From positions 930,001 to 994,000 of the forward strand of contig JACYUQ010000003.1 of assembly GCA_014841835.1 (NCBI GenBank): a stretch of DNA of 64,000 nucleotides, written 5' to 3'. Within the stretch, counting starts at the first letter, position 1. Each line of letters begins with the position of its first letter. The notes below the pieces were generated by a model. The model worked only from the letters and a program-made list of their open reading frames with translations. It was not told the DNA's origin and made no database searches. Shown piece by piece: positions 55,748-64,000 of this stretch. The position numbers and the translations under genes are program-made. The DNA is from Oxalobacteraceae sp. CFBP 13730 (GTDB lineage Bacteria; Pseudomonadota; Gammaproteobacteria; Burkholderiales; Burkholderiaceae_D).

Positions 55748-56228
55748 TTCAGCTATTTCAATAAGATTCGGCACCGCTGCAAGATTTTCTGCGAACGTTG
55801 ATGGCATCAATGAATGCAGCGGGACCGCGATCACATATCGCAGCAATTCAATATAACAGACAGGTCGCCCGGAAAAATTCATCACGATTTAACGATCTTA
55901 CTGCCAGGCGCATCACCCGATGATGATTGCGAGATCGTTGTTCATTCCCTCAGCCGCTGAACTTCGGTGCTTCCGGTGAATCCGGACTGTCCAACTGCTG
56001 CCGCAAGGCGCCCCTCTCCCAACGTGTCAGGCAGGCGCTGATCCAGTTGCCGCGTGATGCTGCCTGCCTGCCTGAGGTAATTTCGCAGCATTCCCGACCG
56101 CCTCCATCGATCACGCACGCTACGCAGGCCTCCCAGCCAGACAATCTTTTGGCTTGTCGAAAGAAGGCTAGCCCTGCGCCACAGTGCATAATGTGCGAAA
56201 TAATTCATAAAAAAAGTGGCTTTACCCT
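55748..56228. other. 480-bp gap without a supported gene
   Basis: Open frames on both strands here are short, Arg/Ser/Cys-rich and without starts or family resemblance. The last ~60 bases are AT-rich and may hold the promoter of the flippase gene. Confidence 0.5.
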
Positions 56229-57671
56229 ATGGCGAACATCCGGCGCTCCCTGTTCATCAACTTTTTCACCTCGACAGGCGGCACCGTCGTCCAGTTTGCC
56301 GTCACGCTGTTTCTGGCCCGCGTACTGAGTCCCAGCGATATCGGCATCTATTCGATGACCATCGTGTTCATCAATATCGCCCATATTTTCCAGGACTTCG
56401 GCGTCGGCAGTTATCTGCAGCGGGAAAAAGAACTGACGCCGGAAAAGCTGCGCGCTGCCACGGGCGTGATTTTTACGACCTCGTGGGTGATTGCCGCGGC
56501 CATCTACGCCGGCAGCGACTGGTTTGGCGAATGGTTCAATGAACCCAAGATGGTGCCCGTGATGAAGGTCCTTGCGATCTGCTTCGTGTTCATCCCGTTT
56601 GGCTCCATCACCAATTCCCTGCTGATACGCGATTTCGCGGCGGGCAAGCAGGCATGGGTCACGGCGGTGAGTACGGCAACATCGGCGGCGACCTGCATCG
56701 TCCTGGCCCTCATGGGTTTTGGCGCACTGAGCATGGCCTGGGCCAATCTCGTCAACATCATCACGTGCGCGATTGCCTACATTCCCTTCCGGCCCAAGTA
56801 TCTTCCGTGGATGCCCTCCTTCAGGCACTGGCGCGACGTCGTGCATTTCGGGATGAGTTCGCTACTCACAAATTGCCTCAGCTCGATTAACAATTCGATT
56901 CCCGATATCCTTCTCGGGAAACTGGGCAATGCGACCCTGGTCGGCTTTTTCAGCCGGGCCAATTCAACCGTCACGATCTTTTTCCACATTGCCGGCAGTA
57001 CGGCAAATTACGGGTCGGTGTCGTATATCGCCCAGGCCCACCATCGCGGCGAGTCGGTCGGCGCCTTGCTGAACAAGGCGACGTCGCTGTTGACCGGCAT
57101 TGCCTGGACCGCACTTGGATTGACGTATGTGTTCGCCACGGACATCATCACCGTGCTGTATGGCGAGAAATGGCTGCCATCGGTACCGGCCATCGACGGC
57201 CTGCTGGTCGCCTGCGCCATCGGCACGATTTTCAACTACTACCCTGCCGCCATGACGGCGATCGGCAGGCCGTTCCTGGCCTCGTTCCCGATCGCGGTGA
57301 CGCTTGCCTCGCGCGTGGCATTTGCCTTTGCCCTGTTTGACGGCAGCATTCGCAGCTTCTCGTGGGTGATTTGCGGCGCGACCATCGTTGCGATGCCCGT
57401 GCTGCTGATCCAGCAACGCATCTATTTTCGTCACCGGCTGTCGACCATGCTGGTTGCGTTATGGCCCAGTGCTGCCGTGGCGATCATTTGCATGGCGGGC
57501 GCGGCCTTTCTCAAACTCGCCTTTCCTGCCGCATTCGCACCGGCGCTCGTACTTCTTGCCTCGGCCCTGCCGCTGGCGTGCCTCTGGTACTTGTCACTGC
57601 GTATCACAGGGCATCCATTAACTGCAGAAATCCATAAAATGGCCGCCGGGTTCCGGGCGCGTATTGCATAA
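56229..57671 (+). CDS. Polysaccharide flippase (Wzx/MOP superfamily)
   Basis: The 480-residue protein has about 12 to 14 membrane helices. The N-terminal half has the MOP pattern LARVLSPSDIGIYSMTIVF with FQDFGVGSYLQ. It should flip lipid-linked oligosaccharide repeat units across the inner membrane. It precedes two glycosyltransferase genes on the same strand (237-bp gap), so it is probably part of an exopolysaccharide or surface-glycan unit. No polymerase gene is seen in the window. Confidence 0.88.
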   Translation: MANIRRSLFINFFTSTGGTVVQFAVTLFLARVLSPSDIGIYSMTIVFINIAHIFQDFGVGSYLQREKELTPEKLRAATGVIFTTSWVIAAAIYAGSDWFGEWFNEPKMVPVMKVLAICFVFIPFGSITNSLLIRDFAAGKQAWVTAVSTATSAATCIVLALMGFGALSMAWANLVNIITCAIAYIPFRPKYLPWMPSFRHWRDVVHFGMSSLLTNCLSSINNSIPDILLGKLGNATLVGFFSRANSTVTIFFHIAGSTANYGSVSYIAQAHHRGESVGALLNKATSLLTGIAWTALGLTYVFATDIITVLYGEKWLPSVPAIDGLLVACAIGTIFNYYPAAMTAIGRPFLASFPIAVTLASRVAFAFALFDGSIRSFSWVICGATIVAMPVLLIQQRIYFRHRLSTMLVALWPSAAVAIICMAGAAFLKLAFPAAFAPALVLLASALPLACLWYLSLRITGHPLTAEIHKMAAGFRARIA

Positions 57672-57908
57672 ACGGGCGGCAATGCCAAGCTTATTCTGAT
57701 GACATGACGGGTCAGTTGGTTTGAGGCGACAGAACTTTATTTTGGCAGCAACTGGCACATTGCCGGTGATATTATAATAACAATTGTCATTGCTGGAAAA
57801 ACTCGGTGTTATTCATTGCGACAGACAATCTCCATTGTGTGTCGTTTTATTCCTGCAATTACACATTCCCCTTGTTTACCGAGTGCTGTCCCGAACCAAT
57901 TGGCCATA

Positions 57909-59153
57909 ATGCCAGACCCTAAACATCCGTTGTCCCAGTACGTGTTTGTCGTTTTCGCCGACGATTGGGGTCGTCACCCGTCCAGTTGCCAGCATTTATT
58001 CTTGCGAATTATTCCGCACGTGCAGGTTATCTGGGTCAATACCATTGGCCTGCGCACGCCGCGATTGAATCTGCATGATTTCAAACGGACCATGCAGGTC
58101 ATTCATGCATGGATTCGGCCCCATGCCCGGCTCAGAGCACGTTCGTCAAACCGCACCCGGCAGATTGGCAATGACGGTTCCACGCCGTCAGCCAGCAACG
58201 CCGTGTTCCCGTATATCGTCAACCCGGTCATGTGGCCATCGTTCCAGGGCCCCACGTCCACCGCGCTGAACCACCACCTTCTGTCGGGCGCCGTGCATGA
58301 AGCGCTGCGGCATGTGGCGCCTGGCAAGCATCCCATTCTGGTGAGTACGTCGCCCATCGTGCCCGGCCTGTTTCGCGACCATGTCTTCAAACGAAAAATC
58401 TATTACTGTGTCGACGACTTCACGCACTGGCATGGCATCAATGGCCCGGCCATGCATCGTCTGGAACAGCAAACACTGCACGCGTGCGACCTGATGATCG
58501 CCACCTCGACCTCGATTCTCGACACCCGGTCACCACACGCGAAAGCGTCGACGCTGCTGACCCATGGCGTGGACCTGGCGCATTTCTCGGGTGCCAGCCC
58601 CGATCCCGACAGCCCGCTGGCTGCGTTGCCGCACCCGATAGTCGGCATGTTCGGCGTATTCGACCAGCGTGTCGACGGCCAGGCCCTCAAGGCGGCCGCG
58701 CGCCTGTCACCGCAGGCAAGCTTCGTCGTCCTCGGTCCGGTCATGGATCGCCAGCCCGGCGAATTTCATGATGTGCCCAACCTGCACTTCCTGGGCGCCG
58801 TGCCGTATGCCGACTTGCCCGGCCACGTCGCCCATTTCGACCTGTGCATCCTGCCGTATGTGGTCGATGCATCGACCTGGAACATCAACCCGCTCAAGCT
58901 CAAGGAGTACCTGGCCACGGGCAAACCCGTGATCGCCTCGCCCCTGCCCGAGGCGATCCGATTGGCCGCCTACCTGACCCTGGCTGCGCCGGACGCGTTC
59001 CCGCAGGCAGTGGCCGCCGCCCTGGCCACGCTCGAAGCCGGTCCGGCAGCACAGTCCGACGCCGCACGCAGCCGCCTCGCGGATTTTCTGCACAGCGAAA
59101 GCTGGGAAGCGAAAGCAAAAAGCTTCCTGTCCGATGTCATGGTCGATCTGTGA
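57909..59153 (+). CDS. Glycosyltransferase, GT-B fold (TuaH-like)
   Basis: The 414-residue protein has a GT-B-like layout. The C-terminal donor-binding part reads GMFGVFDQRVD, VVLGPVMDRQPGEF, LHFLGAVPYADLPGHV and NPLKLKEYLATGKPVIASP, which is the usual sugar-nucleotide site with Glu. The N-terminal part starts QYVFVVFADDWGRHPSSCQHL. The start is uncertain: ATG 57909 has no clear Shine-Dalgarno sequence and an upstream start at 57816 is in frame. The acceptor and donor are unknown. Confidence 0.82.
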   Translation: MPDPKHPLSQYVFVVFADDWGRHPSSCQHLFLRIIPHVQVIWVNTIGLRTPRLNLHDFKRTMQVIHAWIRPHARLRARSSNRTRQIGNDGSTPSASNAVFPYIVNPVMWPSFQGPTSTALNHHLLSGAVHEALRHVAPGKHPILVSTSPIVPGLFRDHVFKRKIYYCVDDFTHWHGINGPAMHRLEQQTLHACDLMIATSTSILDTRSPHAKASTLLTHGVDLAHFSGASPDPDSPLAALPHPIVGMFGVFDQRVDGQALKAAARLSPQASFVVLGPVMDRQPGEFHDVPNLHFLGAVPYADLPGHVAHFDLCILPYVVDASTWNINPLKLKEYLATGKPVIASPLPEAIRLAAYLTLAAPDAFPQAVAAALATLEAGPAAQSDAARSRLADFLHSESWEAKAKSFLSDVMVDL

Positions 59154-59160
59154 GCAATCC

Positions 59161-60411
59161 ATGAACGAGCGTATCCGCATCCTTTGCATCGCAACCATGT
59201 TTCCCAATCCACGGATGCCGGTGCATGCCCAGTTCGTCAAGCAGCGACTGGATGCGTTGTCGGACAAGGTCGATCTGATCGTCGTGTCGCCGATCCCCTG
59301 GTTTCCCGGCGAACGGTATTTTGCGCGCTACGCCAACCGCAGCCAGATCGCGGCGCAGACCGATGCGAACGCGTATCCAACCTTCTTCCCGAAGTTCTTC
59401 TCGATCCCGGCGGTGCTCAAGCCACTGGAGGGTGTCTTCCTGGCCTTTGCCCTGCGGCGTTTCATCGTCGCCCATGGCCTCGAGGGCAAGATCGACGTGC
59501 TCGATTGCCACCTGGCGTTTCCGGAAGGTTTTGCAGGCGCCCTGCTCGCCCGCATGATTGGCAAGCCGTATGTCGTGACCTTGCGCGGCCACGACATCAA
59601 CGATCTTCCCCGGTTTCCCGTGCGGATCCGCCAAGTGCTGTTCGCGCTGCGCCACAGCGCGCGCTACTTCGGCGTTGCCAGAGCGCTGGTCGATGGCGCC
59701 ATCCGGCTGGGCGCGCCGCCGGACAAGGGTTACGCGTCCACCAATGGCGTGGACACGGCGCGGTTTCGTCCCACACCAAAGATGGCAGCCCGCACGGCGC
59801 TGGGCTTGCGCACCGACCGGCGCTATATGCTGTCGGTGTCGCACCTGGTGCCACGCAAGGGGGTGGACATCCTGCTGCGCGCCCACGCCCTGCTGCGCGC
59901 CGCTGGGCATACGGACCTGTGCTTCATCGTCGTCGGACAAGGCGGCGAGGAAGGCGACTGCGAAGCCGATCTGCGCGACTTGGCGACCGAACTCGGGATC
60001 GCCGAGCACATCGTCTGGGCAGGCGCGGTACTGAACACCGACCTGCACGCCTGGTACTCCGCGGCCGACGTGTTTTGCCTGGCCAGCGAAAAGGAAGGCT
60101 GGCCCAATGTCGTCCTCGAGGCCATGGCCTGCGCCACGCCGGTGGTGGCGCACCGTACCTGGGGCGTACCCGAGATCATCACGGGGCCGGACCTGGGCAT
60201 CCTGGTCGACGCCCGCGAGCCGGCGCCGTTCGCACACGCCATCGGCCTTGCGCTGGAGAATGACTGGGACCCGGCGCGGCTACGGGGTTATGCGCTGGAA
60301 AACACCTGGGACAAGGTAGCCGACGGCTTGCTTGCGCACTTCGAGGCGATCGTCAGGCCCGCTCAGAAAGCGGGGGTCAGGTCTGACAAACGGACACAAG
60401 CTCAGCCGTAA
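59161..60411 (+). CDS. Glycosyltransferase family 4
   Basis: The 416-residue protein has the GT4 pattern: N-terminal ILCIATMFPNPRMPVHAQFV, middle VVTLRGHDINDLPRFP and GVDTARFRP, and C-terminal LSVSHLVPRKGVDILLRA, AGAVLNTDLHAWYSAADVF, and SEKEGWPNVVLEAMACATP with the EX7E motif. It starts 7 bases after the preceding gene and is coupled with it. The C-terminal ~20 residues are Lys/Gln-rich. Confidence 0.9.
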   Translation: MNERIRILCIATMFPNPRMPVHAQFVKQRLDALSDKVDLIVVSPIPWFPGERYFARYANRSQIAAQTDANAYPTFFPKFFSIPAVLKPLEGVFLAFALRRFIVAHGLEGKIDVLDCHLAFPEGFAGALLARMIGKPYVVTLRGHDINDLPRFPVRIRQVLFALRHSARYFGVARALVDGAIRLGAPPDKGYASTNGVDTARFRPTPKMAARTALGLRTDRRYMLSVSHLVPRKGVDILLRAHALLRAAGHTDLCFIVVGQGGEEGDCEADLRDLATELGIAEHIVWAGAVLNTDLHAWYSAADVFCLASEKEGWPNVVLEAMACATPVVAHRTWGVPEIITGPDLGILVDAREPAPFAHAIGLALENDWDPARLRGYALENTWDKVADGLLAHFEAIVRPAQKAGVRSDKRTQAQP

Positions 60412-60580
60412 TACCAGAGCGTTGAAGCTGACAGACAAAGCCGTGGCAGCACCCCTGGGCAACCCGCATCTGTCAGCAAAGTTTATTTTTCGCATGCCCC
60501 CTTGCTGATGGCCCATGCACGCTGAATTGACGTATAGTTCTCTTGAGAAATATCTGTTTGAAAGCGGGCCAGCATCTTGA

Positions 60581-61906
60581 ATGGTGGTCGTCATGCAATT
60601 CGAAGAGTTTGATTTTTCCAGCACACAGTCTGCACGCGTCCTTGCCAATACGTCGGAGGAAGCGTCGCCACCGCAACGATTCCAGTACCTCGTCGACAAT
60701 ACGCCGGCGATCATCTACTGCACCGTTCCCAGCGGCGATTTCAAGATGACGTTCGTCAGCAACAACGCCGTCCATGTGCTTGGCTACCGCCCCGAGCAAA
60801 TGCTGGCCGATCCGAACTTCTGGTTCGACCACATCCATCCCGACGATGCCCCGCACATTTTTTCCAGCCTGGCACTCATCTTTACCCAAGGCCAGCGCAG
60901 CTATGATTACCGGTTCCGCGCCCACGATGGCAGCTACCTGTGGATGCACGATACGCTGCGCCTGATTCGCGACGAGAATGGGGTGCCGCTCGAAGTGATC
61001 GGGTCGCTGACCGACATCACGCTGCGCAAGCAAATGGAAGAAGACCTGAAGATCAAGGGGCTCGAACAGCAGGCCTTGATCGCCGAGTTACGCAATGCTC
61101 ACGAGCAGCTTCTGCAATCGGAAAAAATGGCGTCGATCGGCCAGCTGGCGGCAGGCATTGCGCACGAAATCAATAACCCGGTCGGCTTCGTCAATTCCAA
61201 TATGGGGTCGCTGAAAACCTACGTCGAGACGCTGCTCGACGTGATCGACCGCTACGAACTGGCGGCGGCGCCGCATCCGCAGCTCGCAGCGCAGATGGCC
61301 GAGGTGCGCAATCAAGTGGACCTGGCGTTCTTGAAAGACGATGTGATCGACCTGGTGGGTGAATCAATGGACGGCCTCAAGCGGGTCAAGGACATTGTGC
61401 AGGCGCTCAAGGATTTTTCACACGTCGGCGAAGCGGTCTGGCAAGTGGCCGACCTTCATCAGGGCCTCGACAGCACCCTCAACATCGTCGCCAACGAAAT
61501 CAAGTACAGGGCGCGGGTGGAAAAACAGTATGGGGACATACCGCCCATCACGTGTCTGGCGTCCCAGCTCAACCAGGTGTTCATGAACCTGCTGGTCAAC
61601 GCAGCGCAGGCGCTCACGGGCGATGGCGTCATCACGATCCGCACCGGCGGGTCCGGCGGCTGGGTCTGGGTCGAGGTGGGCGACAATGGCAGCGGGATCC
61701 CGCCGGACATCATGAAGCGGATTTTCGAACCTTTTTTCACAACCAAGCCGGTTGGCAGCGGCACTGGCCTGGGGTTATCACTGTCGTATGGCATCGTCAG
61801 CCGGCATGGCGGCCGCATCGACGTTGCGTCCGAGCCAGGCGTCGGCACCCGCTTCACCGTGCACCTGCCGGTCACCCCGCCCCAGCAGACCGCTACAGCA
61901 GGATAG
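60581..61906 (+). CDS. Cytoplasmic PAS-type sensor histidine kinase
   Basis: The 441-residue protein has one PAS domain with a PAC region (FQYLVDNTPAIIYCTVPSG, YRFRAHDGSYLWMHDTLRL, SLTDITLRKQMEEDL), a coiled linker, and a kinase core. The phosphoacceptor is in LAAGIAHEINNPVGF. The ATPase has NLLVNAAQAL, DNGSGIPPD, FEPFFTTKPVG and GTGLGLSLS. There are no membrane segments. An alternative start is ATG 60593. Its 3' end overlaps the convergent response regulator by 14 bp; those genes are likely partners. Confidence 0.9.
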   Translation: MVVVMQFEEFDFSSTQSARVLANTSEEASPPQRFQYLVDNTPAIIYCTVPSGDFKMTFVSNNAVHVLGYRPEQMLADPNFWFDHIHPDDAPHIFSSLALIFTQGQRSYDYRFRAHDGSYLWMHDTLRLIRDENGVPLEVIGSLTDITLRKQMEEDLKIKGLEQQALIAELRNAHEQLLQSEKMASIGQLAAGIAHEINNPVGFVNSNMGSLKTYVETLLDVIDRYELAAAPHPQLAAQMAEVRNQVDLAFLKDDVIDLVGESMDGLKRVKDIVQALKDFSHVGEAVWQVADLHQGLDSTLNIVANEIKYRARVEKQYGDIPPITCLASQLNQVFMNLLVNAAQALTGDGVITIRTGGSGGWVWVEVGDNGSGIPPDIMKRIFEPFFTTKPVGSGTGLGLSLSYGIVSRHGGRIDVASEPGVGTRFTVHLPVTPPQQTATAG

Positions 61907-62393
61907 CGCCGTCGGCGTTGCGCCGCACATGCAAAATACCGGGTTCCTCCGCCTCCAGCCGCGCAGCCTCGAGCTCCTGGGCACTGGGCGTGGCGGCTTT
62001 TGCTGCCACCAGGCGGGCGCGCAACGCCAGCGCCTGGCGCACGTTGTCTTCGAGCTCGACCGGGTTCCAGGGCTTGAGCATGAATCGGAACGCCTGCGCC
62101 TGATTGATCGTGTGCAGCATGGTGTCGAATTCCGCCGACGCCGACAACATGATGCGCACGGTATCCGGCGCCACCTCCTTGAGCGCTTCGAGCAACTCCG
62201 CACCGTTCAACTGCGGCATCCGGTAGTCCGATATCACCAGGTCAACGTCGCAGGTGCAGATATGTTCCAGCGCCGCCATCGGATTGGTGAAGGCGTCGAT
62301 GTGCAGCTGTTCGCGCTGGAACAGCTGCCGCAGCGCGCGCTGCAAGGCATTCAACACATGTGGATCGTCGTCGACCAGTAAAATCCTGCTCAT
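61893..62393 (-). CDS. Single-domain response regulator (CheY-like, RpfG-group)
   Basis: The 166-residue protein starts MSRILLVDDDPHVLNALQRA and has phosphoacceptor Asp in LVISDYRMPQLNGAELL and the Lys region FRFMLKPWNP. After the receiver a ~45-residue helical tail (DNVRQALALRARLVAAKAAT) and a small C-terminal part follow, with no output domain. The start shares ATGA with the stop of the HD-GYP gene upstream, so the two are coupled. Confidence 0.9.
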   Translation of the reverse strand: MSRILLVDDDPHVLNALQRALRQLFQREQLHIDAFTNPMAALEHICTCDVDLVISDYRMPQLNGAELLEALKEVAPDTVRIMLSASAEFDTMLHTINQAQAFRFMLKPWNPVELEDNVRQALALRARLVAAKAATPSAQELEAARLEAEEPGILHVRRNADGAILL

Positions 62394-63719
62394 GCTGCCC
62401 CCGTTGGATGGCGCACCCATATCGCGAGACGGCAGCGCGCTTTTTGCTCGAATTCGCGCACGTGCGCGATGATGCGCGCATCGAGCACATGGTCGGCCGA
62501 CAACAGCATCAGGCCGTCGCGGCTGACCATGTCGCGCGCCAGCACCATGCCGGGCACCAGCTCGGTCGAGAGCACCTCCACCCCGGCACCGTGTCCCGTG
62601 TCGCTGCTGTTGACAACCTGCCGGAACGCGGCCACCACTTGCGGATCGTAGCGCTTGCCGGCCGCATCGAGGATCAACGTGACTGCCTCGTCGGCGCGCA
62701 GATGACGCTGCACCATGGCCCCCTGCTGCAGGTTGTAGTAATCGACTGCCACGGCGAGGATGCGCGCGCCGATTGGAATGGCGAGCCCGGTCAGGCCATC
62801 CGGAAAGCCATTGCCGTCGAAACGCTCCAGCTGGCTGCGCAAGATGGCGGCGCTGCCGCGCAGGTCTTCCAGCGGCATCAAGAGTTCTTCGGCGCGCACC
62901 GGATGCCTGCGAAAACAGGCCCAGCGTCTCGCCCTGCAATGCCGTGAACGGCGTTTGCAACATGGCGTCGCTCAGGCCGATCTTGCCGATGTCGTGCAGC
63001 AGTGCGGCAATTGCCAGATCCTGGCTGTCGCGCGTGTCGAGACCCAGCACGGCGCCCATCTTGCGCGCGAGCTCGGCAATTTGGCGCGTATGGCCCGGCA
63101 GGTTGTGGGCCCGCTGCTCGATCATGTTCGAAAAAATCTTGATGGTGACGACAAAATTGTGGCGCAGCTTGGCGTTGGCGGCGATGGTCGCGGCGTGCTC
63201 CAGCTTCAGCAGCCGGGTGCGCTCTTCGACCTTCGCCTCGAGGCTCTGGTTGAGCGCGCGCAATTGGGCGTTTTGCTGCACCGTCAGTGCTTCAAGGCGC
63301 ACTTTTTCCTGTTCCAGCTGGCGCCGCTCGAGTACATCGCGCAGCACCATCAACAGGTCGCCGTCGACCCACGGCTTGGTGATGTAGCGACAGATTTCGC
63401 CGGCGTTGACCGCGTCCTGGATGGACTGGACTTCCGAGTAACCTGTCAACAGCAGCCGCATGGTGGCGGGCCAGGAGGCCCGTGCGGCGGCAAGAAACTG
63501 CGCGCCGTTCATCTGCGGCATGCGCATGTCGGAAATAATCACGTCGACGGCTTCCTGCTGCAACACTGCCAGCCCGGCGGCGCCGCTGTCAGCAACCAGT
63601 ACCTGGTAGCCGTTGGCGCGCAACAGCCGCCGCAGCGACGACAGGATATTGGGCTCATCGTCGACGCACAGCACTTTGGGCTGGGACGCCGATGACGGGG
63701 AGGACGCCAGGGCGTTCAT
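62390..63719 (-). CDS. Response regulator with HD-GYP-type domain, frameshifted
   Basis: The gene begins MNALASSPSSASQPK with a receiver domain (KVLCVDDEPNILSSLRR, DVIISDMRMPQMNG, ICRYITKPW), then a coiled region and an HD domain (HTRQIAELARKMG, ALLHDIGKIGLSDAML). At about 62912-62915 the frame shifts: a T run on the coding strand (A run on the plus strand) has one base too many, and the family sequence (RHPVRAEELLMPLEDL, LERFDGNGFPDGLTG) continues in the next frame to 62390. The GYP motif region is altered (FDGNGFPDGL). As given, the first frame reads on through Arg-rich sequence. This is either a pseudogene or an assembly error. Confidence 0.85.
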
Positions 63720-64000
63720 GGCGTCAACACCTGGCACAGCTCCCCAAACAGGGTCACCATCTCGCCGCGCACACGGTCCCAGTCGTCGTCTGGCACCGGG
63801 ATCATGAACGGCAGCACACAGGACAGCGGCGCCTGTGACCCGCCGGGTGCATCGACAACATGGGCGAGCGCATTCGCCAGACCAACGAGTACAGTCAGCG
63901 CAGGCTGCGCAGCGTCGCCTGCACATTGGTGGTGACCGGCGACCGCGGCGCCGATCAGGGCGGGGAAATGCCAGTGTGCGGCCAGTGCACTGCCGATGCG
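63716..64000 (-). CDS. HDOD-domain protein (5' end outside window)
   Basis: The 94 C-terminal residues are seen. They read IGSALAAHWHFPALIGAAVAG, then HHQ and a helical tail ending GELCQVLTP. The W-HFP-LI-AA-HH pattern is that of HDOD domains, found in signalling proteins with response regulators. The stop overlaps the start of the HD-GYP regulator (ATGA), so they form one unit with the downstream single-domain regulator. Confidence 0.7.
   Translation of the reverse strand, partial: RIGSALAAHWHFPALIGAAVAGHHQCAGDAAQPALTVLVGLANALAHVVDAPGGSQAPLSCVLPFMIPVPDDDWDRVRGEMVTLFGELCQVLTP

Overview
The window is high-GC chromosomal DNA of a betaproteobacterium, most likely an Oxalobacteraceae member of the Massilia/Telluria/Duganella type. 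This is inferred from protein character, from the rpsU-yqeY-dnaG-rpoD order, and from the abundance of PAS, GGDEF, histidine kinase and response regulator genes. No rRNA gene or marker search was available, so the genus is an inference.

Layout. 1-6900: signalling and redox genes (partial CHASE kinase, diguanylate cyclase, DUF454, Rrf2 regulator with FAD oxidoreductase, RNase Z). 6900-16000: accessory region with an IS1595-like relic, a soluble histidine kinase, an L,D-transpeptidase with a second degenerate domain, an MscS channel with a 9-bp repeat, and a META/CPBP/LprI envelope operon. 16019-22927: an AT-rich island bounded by a tRNA gene and a 47-nt partial copy of that tRNA. 23000-54800: mostly core genes (rpoD, dnaG, yqeY, rpsU, ybiB, aroG, tsaD, frnE, plsY, ybaK, xerD, ogt, a DctP/DctS/DctR set, queG, tsaE, amiC, alpha-carbonic anhydrase, cyclophilin, mutL, miaA). 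54880-60411: two tandem tRNA-Met genes, then a flippase with two glycosyltransferases. 60581-64000: a PAS histidine kinase convergent with a response regulator / HD-GYP / HDOD operon that runs off the window.

The most interesting system is the minus-strand operon 22352-17657. It encodes a 64-residue peptide with four cysteines, two different E1-like (ThiF/MoeB superfamily) adenylating enzymes that each carry an N-terminal PqqD-like leader-binding domain, and a 730-residue UvrA-like double ABC ATPase. A perfect 10-bp hairpin followed by eight Ts lies between the peptide gene and the first enzyme gene, as expected for attenuation that makes more peptide than enzyme. I read this as a RiPP-type gene cluster with UvrA-like self-protection. 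It shows no YcaO, radical SAM, lanthionine synthetase, protease or exporter gene, so its chemistry would rest on carboxylate adenylation. No family I can name matches the peptide.

Other points to check are single-base frameshifts in two c-di-GMP phosphodiesterase domains (EAL near 37190, HD-GYP near 62913), a candidate structured small RNA at 41061-41267, and a duplicated kinase ATPase module at 9204-9560 and 16191-16547.
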